NCBI RefSeq assembly: GCF_900115305.1
Contig: NZ_FOVW01000005.1
Span: 310,001-374,000 of the forward strand
Length of the DNA: 64,000 bases
Direction of reading: 5' to 3'
Origin: Algoriphagus ornithinivorans
Lineage (GTDB): Bacteria; Bacteroidota; Bacteroidia; Cytophagales; Cyclobacteriaceae
The position numbers and the translations under genes are program-made. The notes beneath the pieces are model-generated. The model saw only the letters and a program-made list of their open reading frames with translations. It made no database searches and was not told where the DNA came from. Position 1 is the first letter of the stretch. Each line of letters starts with the position of its first letter. This document shows, in pieces, positions 16,640 through 27,500 of the stretch.

Positions 16640-18430
16640 ATGGCCAAGAAGAGAGGAACTGCTTTGGAAGAGCACGAAAAGCGGAAGTTGAATAAGCAGA
16701 GTTTTCAGAAATTAAGTGGGATTTTCAGGTTTTTATTACCCTATAAATGGACCTTTATTGCGGGTTTATTTTTCCTCCTGCTGTCTTCTTTAACCTTATT
16801 GACGTTTCCTTTTGTTGCAGGAAAGCTGATAGATACCGCCCAAGGAGAAGACTGGATAGTTTCTGATATCAATACTATCGCATTGATGTTGGTGGGGATT
16901 CTGGCTGTGCAAAGTATTTTTTCCTTTTTCAGAGTATGGTTATTTGCACTTGTCTCTGAAAGGTCCATGCGGGATATCCGGCAGTCGCTTTACAATAGGC
17001 TTTTGAGGTTGCCGATGACCTTTTTTGACAAAAGAAGAACAGGGGAATTGATCTCTAGAATCACTTCCGATGTCAGTTTGCTCCAGGATACTTTTTCAGT
17101 GACCCTAGCAGAATTATTCCGACAGGTAGTTACGCTGATTGCAGGGATTGCTTTTCTGTTTTTCACCACCCCCAAATTGACCTTTTTCATGTTGGGGACC
17201 TTCCCAATTTTGGTATTGGTTGCGATGGTTTTCGGTCGATTTATTCGTGGACTTTCCAAAAAGACTCAAGACGAATTAGCTGCTGCCAATGTGATTGTAG
17301 AAGAAACTTTGCAGTCTATCAGTACAGTCAAATCATTTGTGGGAGAAGCGTATGAATCTAGCCGATATTCCAAAGGTCTCAACAGAGTGGTTCATGTAGC
17401 CTTGAAGACTGCCAAATTCAGAGGGGCATTCATATCATTTATCATTTTTGCACTATTTGGAGGAATCGTAGCGGTCATGTGGTATGGCGCAAGCTTGGTG
17501 GCTTCAGGCGAAATGAGTATTGGTGAATTAGTATCCTTTGTTTTGTATACCACTTTTATAGGAGGCTCTATCGCGGGCTTGGGTGATATCTACAGTCAGA
17601 TCCAAAAAGCAATAGGAAGTTCTGAGCGGGTCTTAGAAATTTTGGATGAAAAAGTTGAGGAAAGTAGCGAGTTTCAGGTGGATAAGCTGGAGGGAAAAAT
17701 TGAATTCGAACAGGTCGTTTTTTCCTATCCAACTCGACCGGAGCTTCAGGTTTTGAAGGATTTAAGCTTTTATGTCAATCCTGGTGAAAAAATTGCCTTG
17801 GCAGGACATTCAGGAGCCGGTAAGTCTACCATCATCCAGCTTTTGCTTAAGTTTTATGACGTACACCAAGGGGAGATTAAAATTGATGGGCAGAATCTAA
17901 ATCGTTGGAATCTGGAACAATTGCGTTCCCATATCGGAATGGTGCCTCAGGAGGTTTTATTATTTGGTGGGTCCATTCGGGAAAATATTGCTTATGCCAA
18001 GCCTAATGCCAGCGAGGAAGAAATAATTATGGCTGCCAAAAAAGCCAATGCCTGGCAGTTTATTTCTCAGTTTCCGGAAGGCTTAGATACCTTGGTTGGC
18101 GAGAGGGGAGTTAAGCTTTCAGGTGGACAGAGGCAAAGAGTAGCAATCGCCAGAGCCATTTTGAAAGATCCTTCTATCTTGATTTTAGATGAAGCAACCT
18201 CTTCCTTGGATGCGGAGTCTGAGCACTTAGTACAAGAGGCATTGGATGAATTGATGAAAGGCAGAACCACTATTATAATCGCTCACAGATTGGCGACCAT
18301 CAGAAAAGTGGATAGAATATATGTGCTAAGCGAGGGAAAAATTGTAGAGCAGGGAAATCATTTGCAGCTTTTAGAGCAGGAGGATGGCTTTTATGCGAAT
18401 TTAGTACGCCTTCAGTTTGCCGATAACTAA
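16640..18430 (+). CDS. ABC exporter (membrane domain plus ATPase), MsbA-like
   Basis: This 596-residue half-transporter has a type I exporter membrane domain (six hydrophobic segments, about residues 30-330) and one ATPase domain. The Walker A GHSGAGKST is at about 388-396, the signature LSGGQRQR at about 492-499, Walker B ILILDEATS at about 513-521, and the switch His in IIIAHRLATI. It would work as a homodimer in the inner membrane. Lipid A export (MsbA) or multidrug/peptide export are the options; the sequence alone does not settle it. It sits alone between the flavoenzyme and the DUF3050 gene. Confidence 0.9.
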   Translation: MAKKRGTALEEHEKRKLNKQSFQKLSGIFRFLLPYKWTFIAGLFFLLLSSLTLLTFPFVAGKLIDTAQGEDWIVSDINTIALMLVGILAVQSIFSFFRVWLFALVSERSMRDIRQSLYNRLLRLPMTFFDKRRTGELISRITSDVSLLQDTFSVTLAELFRQVVTLIAGIAFLFFTTPKLTFFMLGTFPILVLVAMVFGRFIRGLSKKTQDELAAANVIVEETLQSISTVKSFVGEAYESSRYSKGLNRVVHVALKTAKFRGAFISFIIFALFGGIVAVMWYGASLVASGEMSIGELVSFVLYTTFIGGSIAGLGDIYSQIQKAIGSSERVLEILDEKVEESSEFQVDKLEGKIEFEQVVFSYPTRPELQVLKDLSFYVNPGEKIALAGHSGAGKSTIIQLLLKFYDVHQGEIKIDGQNLNRWNLEQLRSHIGMVPQEVLLFGGSIRENIAYAKPNASEEEIIMAAKKANAWQFISQFPEGLDTLVGERGVKLSGGQRQRVAIARAILKDPSILILDEATSSLDAESEHLVQEALDELMKGRTTIIIAHRLATIRKVDRIYVLSEGKIVEQGNHLQLLEQEDGFYANLVRLQFADN

Positions 18431-18507
18431 ATATCTACCATAGGCATTTTCAATTAAAATTTCTGAACATTTGACCATCCAAGGATAGTTTATATTTCGT
18501 AACTGAA

Positions 18508-19302
18508 ATGATTATGAATAATTCACTGGAAATATTGGTGGCCTCCGTGGCCAAAGAGAGAGAAGAGTTGTTGAAGCATCCAATTTACCAGCATTTGAAT
18601 GGGTTGGATGATTTTAGGATATTCATGGAGTACCATGTGTTTGCGGTTTGGGACTTTATGTCACTGCTGAAAGCATTGCAGCATAGATTGACCGGAATGT
18701 CACTTCCTTGGTTGCCAGCATCGGACCCATTGGTTGCTCGATTGATCAATGATATTGTATTAGCTGAAGAAAGTGATGAGGATGGAGAAGGTGGCTATTG
18801 TAGTCACTTTGAACTTTATCTAAGAGCCATGAGTGAGGCGGGAGCTTCTACTTCAAGAATAGAGAAGTTGATTGAGTCTCTTTCCTCTGGAGCTAAATTG
18901 GATGAGGCCATGAAAGTGGCTAAGGTTCCGGGTTTTGTGCAGCAGTTCTTAAGGGTAAATTATCAAACTGCTTTGTTTGGAGAAGCCCATGAAATCGCCG
19001 CTTCCTTCACTTTGGGCAGAGAAGATTTGATTCCGGATTTATTCCGACAGATTGTGCAGGAGCTGATCAAAAACCAGCCTGAGGAATTAAAAACTTTGGC
19101 TTATTACTTTGACAGACATATTCACCTGGACGAGGAGGAGCATGGACCATTGGCTTGGAGAATGGTAGAAATGCTATTGGAATCTGATTTGCATTTAGAC
19201 CAAGCAACAGCAGCGGGAAAAGATGCATTGGAGGCAAGAAAAATCCTTTGGGATGGTATACATCACGAACTGCTTAAACGAAAAGCAGCTTTAGCATACT
19301 AA
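18508..19302 (+). CDS. DUF3050 family protein
   Basis: The 264-residue protein matches DUF3050, a family thought to share the heme-oxygenase-like helical fold. Visible markers are HPIYQHLNGLDDFRIFMEYH then VFAVWDFMSLLKALQHRLTG, LAEESDEDGEGGYCSHFELY, FGEAHEIAASFTLGRE and DRHIHLDEEEHGPLAWRM. The clustered Glu, Asp and His residues could ligate a metal pair as in heme-oxygenase-like diiron enzymes, but that is inference and no activity is known to me. Its TAA stop overlaps the stop of the convergent methyltransferase by four bases. Confidence 0.85.
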   Translation: MIMNNSLEILVASVAKEREELLKHPIYQHLNGLDDFRIFMEYHVFAVWDFMSLLKALQHRLTGMSLPWLPASDPLVARLINDIVLAEESDEDGEGGYCSHFELYLRAMSEAGASTSRIEKLIESLSSGAKLDEAMKVAKVPGFVQQFLRVNYQTALFGEAHEIAASFTLGREDLIPDLFRQIVQELIKNQPEELKTLAYYFDRHIHLDEEEHGPLAWRMVEMLLESDLHLDQATAAGKDALEARKILWDGIHHELLKRKAALAY

Positions 19303-19970
19303 TAAAAATTATGGGCCGTGATTGACTTTGTCAGTCCGGCCACTTTTTCTTTGAATATTTTAGAATTAGGGAAAAGGCTTTTCATTTCTTTTTCATCCAA
19401 TAGCCTGATTTCTTCCAAGTATTGTTTCGCTTCTGATTCCGACCATTTTCTGAGCCTGCTCAGTTTTGTTTTGGTCAGAATAGATAAAAGTAAATTTTTT
19501 GGAAAATATTGAGCGAAAGGCAAAGCATAGTGAGCTTCGACAGGAAAATATTTATTGGGGGTCTGAACGAAATGTTTTTTACCTACTCTTAAAATTTCCT
19601 TGGCCATTTTTTCCTGGTTCTCAAAAGTATATAAATGCTCAATTACTGAGTTGGAAAAGACCAGATCAAAATAATCATCCTTATATTGAGGGAGGGAAGT
19701 AGCGTCTCCTGCAATGGATTGAAGTTTGGGGTGCTTTGTATCTTCAGTGCTCAAATTGAGGAGAACAATCTCTATTTGAGGAAGGTTTAATAGACTACTT
19801 CCTTTCCAAAAATAGGCAGTTCCTCCTACATCTAAGACCTTGATTGCTTGGTCTTTTTGGAAGTGTTGAAAAAAAAGATTTTCAAATACAGCTAAACGTT
19901 TTTTACGGAATTTTGCCCCTAGAGAAGCTGGGTTTTCCGAAGAAGCGAATAGATTTGAGATAAAATTCAT
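19299..19970 (-). CDS. Class I SAM-dependent methyltransferase, 223 aa
   Basis: Motif I is VLDVGGTAYFW (about residues 45-55), followed by an acidic motif II region, GDATSLPQYKDDYFDLVFSN (motif III/post-I, about 88-107) and SVIEHLYTFENQ. This is the general methyltransferase type 11 layout. The C-terminal part is basic and moderately hydrophobic (FAQYFPKNLLLSILTKTKLS). The gene is next to a sugar transferase and another methyltransferase on the other strand, so a role in surface polysaccharide or lipid modification is possible but unproven. It converges on DUF3050 with a shared-stop overlap. Confidence 0.85.
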   Translation of the reverse strand: MNFISNLFASSENPASLGAKFRKKRLAVFENLFFQHFQKDQAIKVLDVGGTAYFWKGSSLLNLPQIEIVLLNLSTEDTKHPKLQSIAGDATSLPQYKDDYFDLVFSNSVIEHLYTFENQEKMAKEILRVGKKHFVQTPNKYFPVEAHYALPFAQYFPKNLLLSILTKTKLSRLRKWSESEAKQYLEEIRLLDEKEMKSLFPNSKIFKEKVAGLTKSITAHNFY

Positions 19971-20126
19971 GAGCGCCTTTGGGGCTGTTTGTATAATAAT
20001 TTATCATCAAAAGTAAGCATGCTTGACGATTCTTTTCTTAATTTTGGTTTTGAAATCCTAAAAACCAGAGAAAAGATCGGCTTAGCCTGATTTTTGATAA
20101 AATATGATTGTTTGCTATAGATTTTT

Positions 20127-21497
20127 ATGAAGCGTAGATTCGATAAGTATTTTCCCTGGCTTTTTGTGAGCAGTGACTTTATTGCCTCTCTTGTTTCTCT
20201 ATTCCTTTGTAATTTTTTTCTAACTCAAATTGGCCTTTTCAACGGGGCTGATTTAGACGCATTACTTCCGCTATCAGTCCTGTGGCTCTTAATTGCCGCT
20301 TTGAGAAAAGATTATAAAATCGGGCGAACTGATGAATATGACCATACACTTCGCCATCTAACTGGGACTGTTTTCTGGTTTGTAGGCGCAGCGGCGGTTC
20401 TTTGGGTTCCTTTTAATACCCCTTCCATACAGGTGATTCCAATTCTTTCTTTAGGAATAGGAATGCTGGTGATCATGGGGATATTCCGGGTTGGAGTACA
20501 TATGTTGCTTCGCCAGTATAGAGTAAAAGGAAATAATTATCGGAATGCAGTTATAGTCGGAAAGGGAGGAACAAGCCCTAAACTCGCAGACGTATTTAAG
20601 ATTAGAAAAGACTTTGGAATTAACTTCCTCGGATATTTTGACAATCAGGCAGACTGTAATCAAACTCGTGGGGGGATTGATGATTTCTTTAGCGAAGCTC
20701 CAGGGTTGGACTTGGACCTGATTTATATCCACGAGCATTTAGAACCCAAATTGGTCAAGAAGATTATTGGCTACGCTGACGAGAATTACATTAAAGTAAA
20801 AATGATTCCGGGAGGCAGCTTACAATTGGAGAAAAATCTAAGCTTTTCCAGATACGGGGATTTCTTTGTAATCAATGTCAATGAAATTCCACTGGATCAT
20901 GCGATCAACAGCATCATGAAGCGTGCTTTTGATGTTATTTTCGCCAGCTTTGTGATCGTATTTATCCTTTCTTGGTTGATTCCTTTGGTAGGTATCCTTA
21001 TCAAATTGGAATCAAGAGGTCCAATCTTTTTTATCCAAAAAAGGAATGGGGTAAATAACCGTGAGTTCAACTGTTTGAAGTTTCGGTCCATGACTCCCAA
21101 CGATTATGCAGACACCCATCAGGCTGTAAAAAATGATCCAAGAGTCACTAGGATTGGTTCTTTTTTGAGAACCTCCTCTTTGGACGAGATGCCTCAGTTC
21201 ATTAATGTGTTGTTAGGAGATATGTCAATTGTGGGTCCAAGACCTCATACGATCCCGATGAATAAGACATTCAAATCCCAAATTGAGCGTTATAATTCCA
21301 GACATAAAATCCGTCCTGGAATTACAGGCTTAGCTCAGGTCAGAGGATACAGGGGTGAAATCGAAAACCCACATCAAATTCGTTCAAGAGTAAAGCTGGA
21401 TTCTTTTTATATCAACAACTGGTCATTTTTGTTGGACATGGGCATAATGATCAAGACAATCCATGAATTACTTTTTAACCGTGAAAATGCCTACTAG
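20127..21497 (+). CDS. Undecaprenyl-phosphate sugar phosphotransferase (WcaJ/WbaP type)
   Basis: The 456-residue protein belongs to the polyprenyl glycosylphosphotransferase family. It moves a sugar-1-phosphate from a UDP-sugar to undecaprenyl phosphate, the first step of exopolysaccharide or capsule repeat assembly. The N-terminal third holds about four membrane segments (residues 8-125). A Rossmann-like middle follows (AVIVGKGGTS). The catalytic C-terminal domain begins with KRAFDVIFASFVIVF (about 263) and contains GPIFFIQKRNG, FNCLKFRSM, TSLDEMPQFINVLLGDMSIV with GPRP, and the RPGITGLAQVRGYRG end motif. The sugar is not predictable. The downstream methyltransferase overlaps by one base. 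Confidence 0.93.
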   Translation: MKRRFDKYFPWLFVSSDFIASLVSLFLCNFFLTQIGLFNGADLDALLPLSVLWLLIAALRKDYKIGRTDEYDHTLRHLTGTVFWFVGAAAVLWVPFNTPSIQVIPILSLGIGMLVIMGIFRVGVHMLLRQYRVKGNNYRNAVIVGKGGTSPKLADVFKIRKDFGINFLGYFDNQADCNQTRGGIDDFFSEAPGLDLDLIYIHEHLEPKLVKKIIGYADENYIKVKMIPGGSLQLEKNLSFSRYGDFFVINVNEIPLDHAINSIMKRAFDVIFASFVIVFILSWLIPLVGILIKLESRGPIFFIQKRNGVNNREFNCLKFRSMTPNDYADTHQAVKNDPRVTRIGSFLRTSSLDEMPQFINVLLGDMSIVGPRPHTIPMNKTFKSQIERYNSRHKIRPGITGLAQVRGYRGEIENPHQIRSRVKLDSFYINNWSFLLDMGIMIKTIHELLFNRENAY

Positions 21498-22417
21498 TGA
21501 TCGACAGGCAATGTCCATTCTGTAAAAGTACCCACCTTACCAAGTTTCAAGCTTACGAGCGCATGTTTGGAGCAGGAGATAGCTTCTCTTATTTAGAGTG
21601 CTTGGACTGCTTTTCGCTTCAGATCGAACAAATACCTGATAATCTTTCCGATTACTATTCAGGCTCCTATTATTCTTTTGTCCCTCTTGTGCCTTCAAGT
21701 TTGATATCCAAAGCTTTCAAGGCTCTTCGTGCAAAACTTTTTCTCCAATTAAGGATGAGCTTTTTTGCCCCCAAAGTTTATGGGTATTGGTTAAAAAATG
21801 TATTCCAAGGATTCAATCAGTCTATAGCAGATGTGGGCTGTGGAAATGGACAGTTATTATATGAGTTACACTGTTCGGGATTCAAGAATTTGACGGGATT
21901 TGACCCGTATTTGGAAAAAGATCAAGTGCTTGGGAAAGGCCTGAGTCTCCAAAAAATGGACTTTCTGGATTCAGACCAGACTTTTGATTTGATTATGATG
22001 CATCATTCCTTCGAGCATATGTCAAATCCCGAAAGTGTGCTGAAAGCTTGTAAAGAAAGGCTGAACCCTGGAGGAACCCTCTTGATTAGGCTTCCCATTA
22101 CAGATGGACAAGTCTGGAAAGACAAAAGAGCTAATTGGGTTCAGCTCGATGCTCCAAGACATTTGGTCATTCCTTCCATCAGCGGTTTGAAAGCATTGGC
22201 CAAAACTCAAGGGCTGAAATTATCACATATGGAGTTTGATTCTACTGCTTTTCAGTTTTGGGGAACAGCCTTGTATGAGCAAGGTCATAGTTTAGAGGTA
22301 GATGAAAATGAGTATTTTTCATCAGAGGAGATGAGTGATTTTCATAAAAAAGCCTTCCTGTATAATCAGGAAGGCCGTGGAGATCAAGCTCTCTTTATAT
22401 TGAAGAAAGCAGATTAG
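21497..22417 (+). CDS. Class I SAM-dependent methyltransferase with N-terminal zinc-finger-like segment, 306 aa
   Basis: It starts at a GTG that overlaps the TAG of the sugar transferase by one base (TAGTG), a clear sign of coupling. Residues 5-40 carry CPFCKS and CLDC, the pattern of the zinc-binding N-terminus of sugar C-methyltransferase-like proteins. Methyltransferase motif I is ADVGCGNGQLLYEL (about 113-126), with DFLDSDQTFDLIMMHHSFEH later. In this place it probably methylates a nucleotide-linked sugar or a glycan of the same polysaccharide pathway; this is inference from position. Its stop overlaps that of the convergent stress-protein gene by four bases. Confidence 0.85.
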   Translation: MIDRQCPFCKSTHLTKFQAYERMFGAGDSFSYLECLDCFSLQIEQIPDNLSDYYSGSYYSFVPLVPSSLISKAFKALRAKLFLQLRMSFFAPKVYGYWLKNVFQGFNQSIADVGCGNGQLLYELHCSGFKNLTGFDPYLEKDQVLGKGLSLQKMDFLDSDQTFDLIMMHHSFEHMSNPESVLKACKERLNPGGTLLIRLPITDGQVWKDKRANWVQLDAPRHLVIPSISGLKALAKTQGLKLSHMEFDSTAFQFWGTALYEQGHSLEVDENEYFSSEEMSDFHKKAFLYNQEGRGDQALFILKKAD

Positions 22418-23328
22418 ATTCTGAATAAAGCTTCGAAAAAGCCCATGGTTTCTCCCTTTTTCTTGAAAATGATCATGGGGAGCACATTATTAACTTTGAT
22501 TAATTTTTCAGCAGTACTACCGAGAAGGATGGCAGCTGATTTGGTTCTGCCACGGGAACCCATGATAAACATATCCACATCCATTTTGTGAGCTTCCTTT
22601 AATAAAGTTTCACCGATATCTTCGCCCTCATCCAGAATAAAATCGCATTCTAATTCTGGGTGGTTATGCTTGGATACAAAGTTTTTGTAATCCTTACGCG
22701 CATTTTCTTTCATGATCTCCACAAATTCCTCATAGGATTTCCCCGTTTTGGAATAGCCCTGTGGAACATGAAAGATATGAACTGGGATCAATTTGGCATT
22801 CAATTGATCAGCAATCCGCTCTCCAAAATCATAGATCATGTGATTATGATCTGAGAAATCGGTAGGAATCATAATTTGTTTAGGTAGTTCCGGAGCTCTC
22901 TTTTCCTGAAGAAGCATTACCGAGCAAGGAGCTTTTTTTGCCACGCCGTTTGCTAAGGCTCCCGAACCCTTCAAGGTTTCCTTTCTACCCATAATGATTA
23001 AATCAACATCTTTGATTTTTGCCCACCTTAAGAATGTTTCTAGAGGATGTTCTCCTTCCTCAGCAAAAACCTCTACTTCTATATCCTTTGGGAAATTTTG
23101 GGCATCAATTTTCTTTTGCATGATCGCCTCAACCGACTCGTCTCCTGCAGCCAATAAATTTGGGTACTGAGATAGAATTTCATCCGGAATAGCCAAATTT
23201 TTTGAAACGTGAACAAAATAGCATTTCTCTACTCCCAAAAACTTCAGAAAAACTACTGTCTTTTGGATTAGAATCTCGTCCATCTCGGTCATATCGAGAC
23301 CGATCATCACTTTAGAAAAAAACTTCAT
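22414..23328 (-). CDS. Universal stress protein, tandem Usp domains
   Basis: The 304-residue protein has two UspA folds. Domain 1 starts KVMIGLDMTEMDE and ends IIMGRKETLKGSGALANGVA. Domain 2 starts QIMIPTDFSDHNHMIYDFGE and ends FIMGSRGRTKSAAILLGSTA. The second domain keeps the GxxGxxxxxxxGS ATP-binding pattern; the first is similar but less exact. Such proteins support survival of starvation, oxidative stress or low oxygen. It stands alone and converges on the methyltransferase gene. Confidence 0.9.
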   Translation of the reverse strand: MKFFSKVMIGLDMTEMDEILIQKTVVFLKFLGVEKCYFVHVSKNLAIPDEILSQYPNLLAAGDESVEAIMQKKIDAQNFPKDIEVEVFAEEGEHPLETFLRWAKIKDVDLIIMGRKETLKGSGALANGVAKKAPCSVMLLQEKRAPELPKQIMIPTDFSDHNHMIYDFGERIADQLNAKLIPVHIFHVPQGYSKTGKSYEEFVEIMKENARKDYKNFVSKHNHPELECDFILDEGEDIGETLLKEAHKMDVDMFIMGSRGRTKSAAILLGSTAEKLIKVNNVLPMIIFKKKGETMGFFEALFRI

Positions 23329-23531
23329 AGGGTGTTATTGATTAATAGCCTTAATTTAAAAGATTGCTTGGGTTATTTAAACAGTTTTTATGTTTTTACC
23401 TCAGGAATCCTCTCTAAGGTAACAGAATGAGATGAATTGTACACAAGAATAAAGATTGATACCCTGTAGATTTGAGGTTTAAAACTTTGTAGAAACTTCT
23501 TAAAACTACATCTATTCCAAAAAATGATTCT

Positions 23532-24080
23532 ATGAAAAACATGCAGAAATATTTTCTAGCCATACTCCCACCTCAAGAGTTTTTAGAAAAAGTGGAGGAG
23601 CTAAAGTTACATCTGCGTGAAAAATTCAATGTAAAGTATGCTTTAAAGTCCCCTGCCCATGTTACGGTAAAAATGCCCTTTTCATATGATGAGCATAAAG
23701 AGGAAAAGTTAGCTTCCATGCTACAGGATTTTTGTAGTAATAAAAGCACTTTCGGAATGAGAGTGAAAGGCGTGGATACTTTTGGTAAAAGAGTGATTTT
23801 TTTGGATATAAAAGCAGAGCAAGACTTATATACTTTTCAATCAGATCTAAAAAAGTTTCTGAAAACCCAAGTTCACCTTCCAGATGAATTGAGTGACAGA
23901 AACTATCATCCCCATATGACTGTAGCCTTTAAGGACTTAAAGAGGCAGATTTTTGAAGCAGTTTTCCAGGAAGTAAAGGAGGCGAAGCTTGAAAGTGAAT
24001 TCCAGGTTTCGGAATTGACTTTGTTGAAAAGGTTGGATGGCAAATGGTCTCCTCACATGAATTTTTTATTAAAAAATTAA
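23532..24080 (+). CDS. 2H phosphoesterase / RNA 2',3'-cyclic phosphodiesterase-like protein (ThpR type)
   Basis: The 182-residue protein has the two HxTx motifs of the 2H phosphoesterase superfamily: HVTVKMPF (about residues 41-48) and HPHMTVAFKDL (about 131-141), symmetrically placed. It starts KYFLAILPPQEF, a typical first strand. Related enzymes open 2',3'-cyclic phosphate ends of RNA or were described as 2'-5' RNA ligases; the in vivo substrate is unknown. There are two possible ATG starts, 23532 and 23541. It stands alone between the stress protein and the SusCD block. Confidence 0.85.
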   Translation: MKNMQKYFLAILPPQEFLEKVEELKLHLREKFNVKYALKSPAHVTVKMPFSYDEHKEEKLASMLQDFCSNKSTFGMRVKGVDTFGKRVIFLDIKAEQDLYTFQSDLKKFLKTQVHLPDELSDRNYHPHMTVAFKDLKRQIFEAVFQEVKEAKLESEFQVSELTLLKRLDGKWSPHMNFLLKN

Positions 24081-24570
24081 TCAAAATCTAATTTTAACAC
24101 CACTCAGCTTGGTTTTTCTAGCTTTTAACAAAAAAAGAAAGAAAAATTTAATTTTGAGTTTTGTCTAAGTAGGGAAATGAAGTTCCAATTTTCTTCATGA
24201 TGTTGTTTTTTCCACTTAGAACTTTATTTGCTTTTAGCTCTTTCATGACCTCAATGAATTAATAAAATTTGGGCAAAAGGGATTTTAGTAAATATTAATA
24301 TTTATAGAATTTTTTAAAGAAAACAAATAACATTTTGTTTTAGGGAAGTTCGGCAAAATAAAGAATACTCCTTTTGATTTATAAATACATCTTTCGTTTA
24401 TAGAATATTGAAAATTTAGAGTTTCTTATATTAAATTTTAAAAAAATCAATTTATAAGAATTATATTCTGAAAAATACTATTTAAAGGAGATTTAACAGA
24501 TTTTGATTCTTTATTTTAAAATTTTTTCTTTAGCCCAAAATCAAATTAACCCACGTTAAATTTTTACCCA
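24081..24570. promoter_or_regulatory. AT-rich upstream region of the first SusC gene
   Basis: A 490-base gene-free stretch, very AT-rich, precedes the first SusC gene. I found no open frame, hairpin terminator or perfect TAnnTTTG element in it. Its length and composition match the long leader/promoter region before the second SusC gene, so regulation of the operon probably acts here. Confidence 0.4.
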
Positions 24571-27500
24571 ATGAAGAAAGTTTTACTCGGGATCCTGCTG
24601 GGAGTGATGACGGTGATGTCAGCTCTTGCGCAGTCCAAAACTATCACTGGTAAAGTAACCTCGTCTGAAGAGCCGCAGGGAGTACCAGGTGCAAGTATAG
24701 TAGTAAAAGGAACTACTGTTGGAGCCATCACAGATATAGATGGCACTTATTCAATCAATGTTCCTGAAAATGCTACTACTTTGGTGTTCAGCTTTGTTGG
24801 TTATCTAACCAAGGAAGTGAATATTCAAAACAGATCTGTAATCGACGTTCAGTTGGAAACAGATGTAAAAGTCCTCAATGAAGTTGTCGTTGTAGGCTAT
24901 GGTACTCAGGAGCGAAGAGAAGTGACCGGCTCAGTGAGTTCTATCAGCAATGAATCGATTGCCAACTTAGTGGCACCATCCTTCGATTCTCAATTAGCTG
25001 GCCGCGCACCTGGTGTTCAGGTGACCACTCCAAATGGTATTTTAGGTGCAAGACCTATCATTAGAATTCGTGGTGTCAACTCTTTGACATCAAGTGCGGA
25101 TCCATTAATCGTTATCGATGGCGTTCCGATTGTAGATGATGACAGATCAGCTGTGAATGCTTCCAACCCATTGGCAAACATCAACCCAGCAGATATTCAA
25201 TCTTATGAAGTATTGAAAGATGGTTCTGCAACTGCAATTTATGGTTCAAGGGCGGCTAATGGCGTTATTTTGATCACAACAAAAAGAGGATCAGATGGTA
25301 AAGCTAAAGTGAGCTACAATACTTCCATGGGTTTCAATGAGGAAGTAGAACGTTTTCAACTTTTAAATGGAGATCAGTTTGTTACTATTGCCAACGAAAA
25401 GAGAAGCAATGCTGGACAATCTCCATTGGCTAATCCAGGTGTAAATACCGATTGGCAGGACTTGATTTATAGAAAAGGCTTTACTCAGCAGCATAATATT
25501 TCGATTTCTGGCGGATCAGCTGCTACCAAATATTTCTTCTCTTTAGGTTTTACAGATCAGGAGTCTGCTATTAGACCTAATGACCTGAAGAGATACTCTT
25601 TTAGAGCAAATATTGATCATAGCATTTCAGATGCAATTAGAATTGGAACTTCTCTTTCCTACTCTTTGACAGAGATTTTCGGCTTGAATAATGGAGCAAA
25701 CTCTCTTTCCGGCGCGATCTATAATTCAACCAGAGCCTTGCCAAACGTACCGATTTACGATCCTGAAAATATTGCGTTTGATGGCTATAATGTCACTGCT
25801 AATGGTGCAACTACAGGCTTTGGCGCAAACTTGGCAGGTCCGGACAATAACATTCCAAACATCGGATTTGTCATTGACAATAACCTTTATAGAAGCCGTG
25901 CACACAGAATTTTAGGCTCTGTGTATGGAGAAGCTGATTTGGCAACTGGCTTGACAGCAAGAACACAAATCGGTACAGATTTGACTTTGGCTGATGATTT
26001 TCAGTCTCTAGACCCTAGACACGGTGATGGAAGAAGTTCAAATGGTTATGTGTATATGGCCTACAATCCAGCTATTCGTTGGAACTGGCAAAACACCTTG
26101 AACTATCAGACTGTAATCGGTGAAAACCACAATATCAATGTAACAGGTGGTGTGGAATACCAGTTTACAAGACTTTACAATTTTGCAGGTTGGGGAACAG
26201 ATATCTCCGATAACTTCTACCGTGAGCAAAACCTGATTTCAGGATCCTACAATAACCAGTTCTCTGGAGGTGGTTACAGCGAGCAGGGATTTGATTCCTA
26301 CTTCGGTAGATTCAACTACAACTATGGCGGAAGATATCTCTTGTCATTGACAGTTAGAAATGATGGAATTTCTGATTTGATCGGAGATAATAAGAGAGGT
26401 ACTTTCTTCGGTGGATCAGTTGGATGGAGAGTTTCTGATGAGGCATTCTTCAACTCGAATTTGATCTCTGACTTGAAAGTAAGAGGTTCTTATGCAGAAG
26501 TAGGAAACGTAGGATTAGCTTCATTTGCTGCATTCGGTGGATTTTCTCCAGTATTAGGAGGAGCAGGAGCTGGTATCGGGTATGCTCGAGTTGCTAATGG
26601 AGGCTTGCAGTGGGAAACTTCCAAGAAGTTCAATGTAGGTTTCGATATGACTATTGGTCCGGTTTCTTTAACGGCGGATTACTTCATCAATAATATCGAC
26701 GGTTTGATCTTGGCTGCTCCTACCCCTCCATCTTTAGGTGTGCCTGGTAACAGCATCAACCAAAACGTAGGTGCAATGAGAAACTCCGGTTTGGAATTGA
26801 GAGCATTGGCGACTGTACTAAGCAGAGGTAAATTCACTTGGAATACTGATTTCAATATTACATTCTTGAATAATGAGGTCACCAATTTAATCCAACCATT
26901 GACTGGTACTTATAATAGAACTGAAGTTGGTGGTCCAGTAGCTCAGTTATATGGATTCAAATGGGCTGGTGTTAATCCGGCAAACGGAAATCCTTTGTAC
27001 CATAGAGGTGAAGAAATCGTTCAATATAACCTTCAAAGAGGTGCTATTGGTTGGAGAACCTACGACCCAGCTAACCCGGGCAATGTATCTACAACGGCTT
27101 CAGGGCCAACTCAAGAGTTTTTAGGAAATACGCTTCCTAAGTGGCAAGGCGGATGGAGCAATACTTTCAAGTATGGGAATTTTGATGCTGAAATCTTTAC
27201 AAGATTCTCTGGTGGTAACTTCATCATGAACGAGTCTTTGAGAGGTCTTTTGGGACAAGGATTTTCTAATAACCATGCATCTATTATGAACAGATGGACT
27301 GAAAGTGGTCAAGTGACAGATATGCCAAAATTGTACTCTGGCCAAGATGCCAATATGTGGCAGACTTCTGCTTCCAACAGCCGATTTGTAGAAAAAGGTG
27401 ACTTCGTCAGAATTCAGAATATCGTTTTGGGTTACACTTTACCTAGCAATGTGCTTCAGTCGGCATTTGCTGGCAAGATTACAAATGCAAGAGTTTTTGC

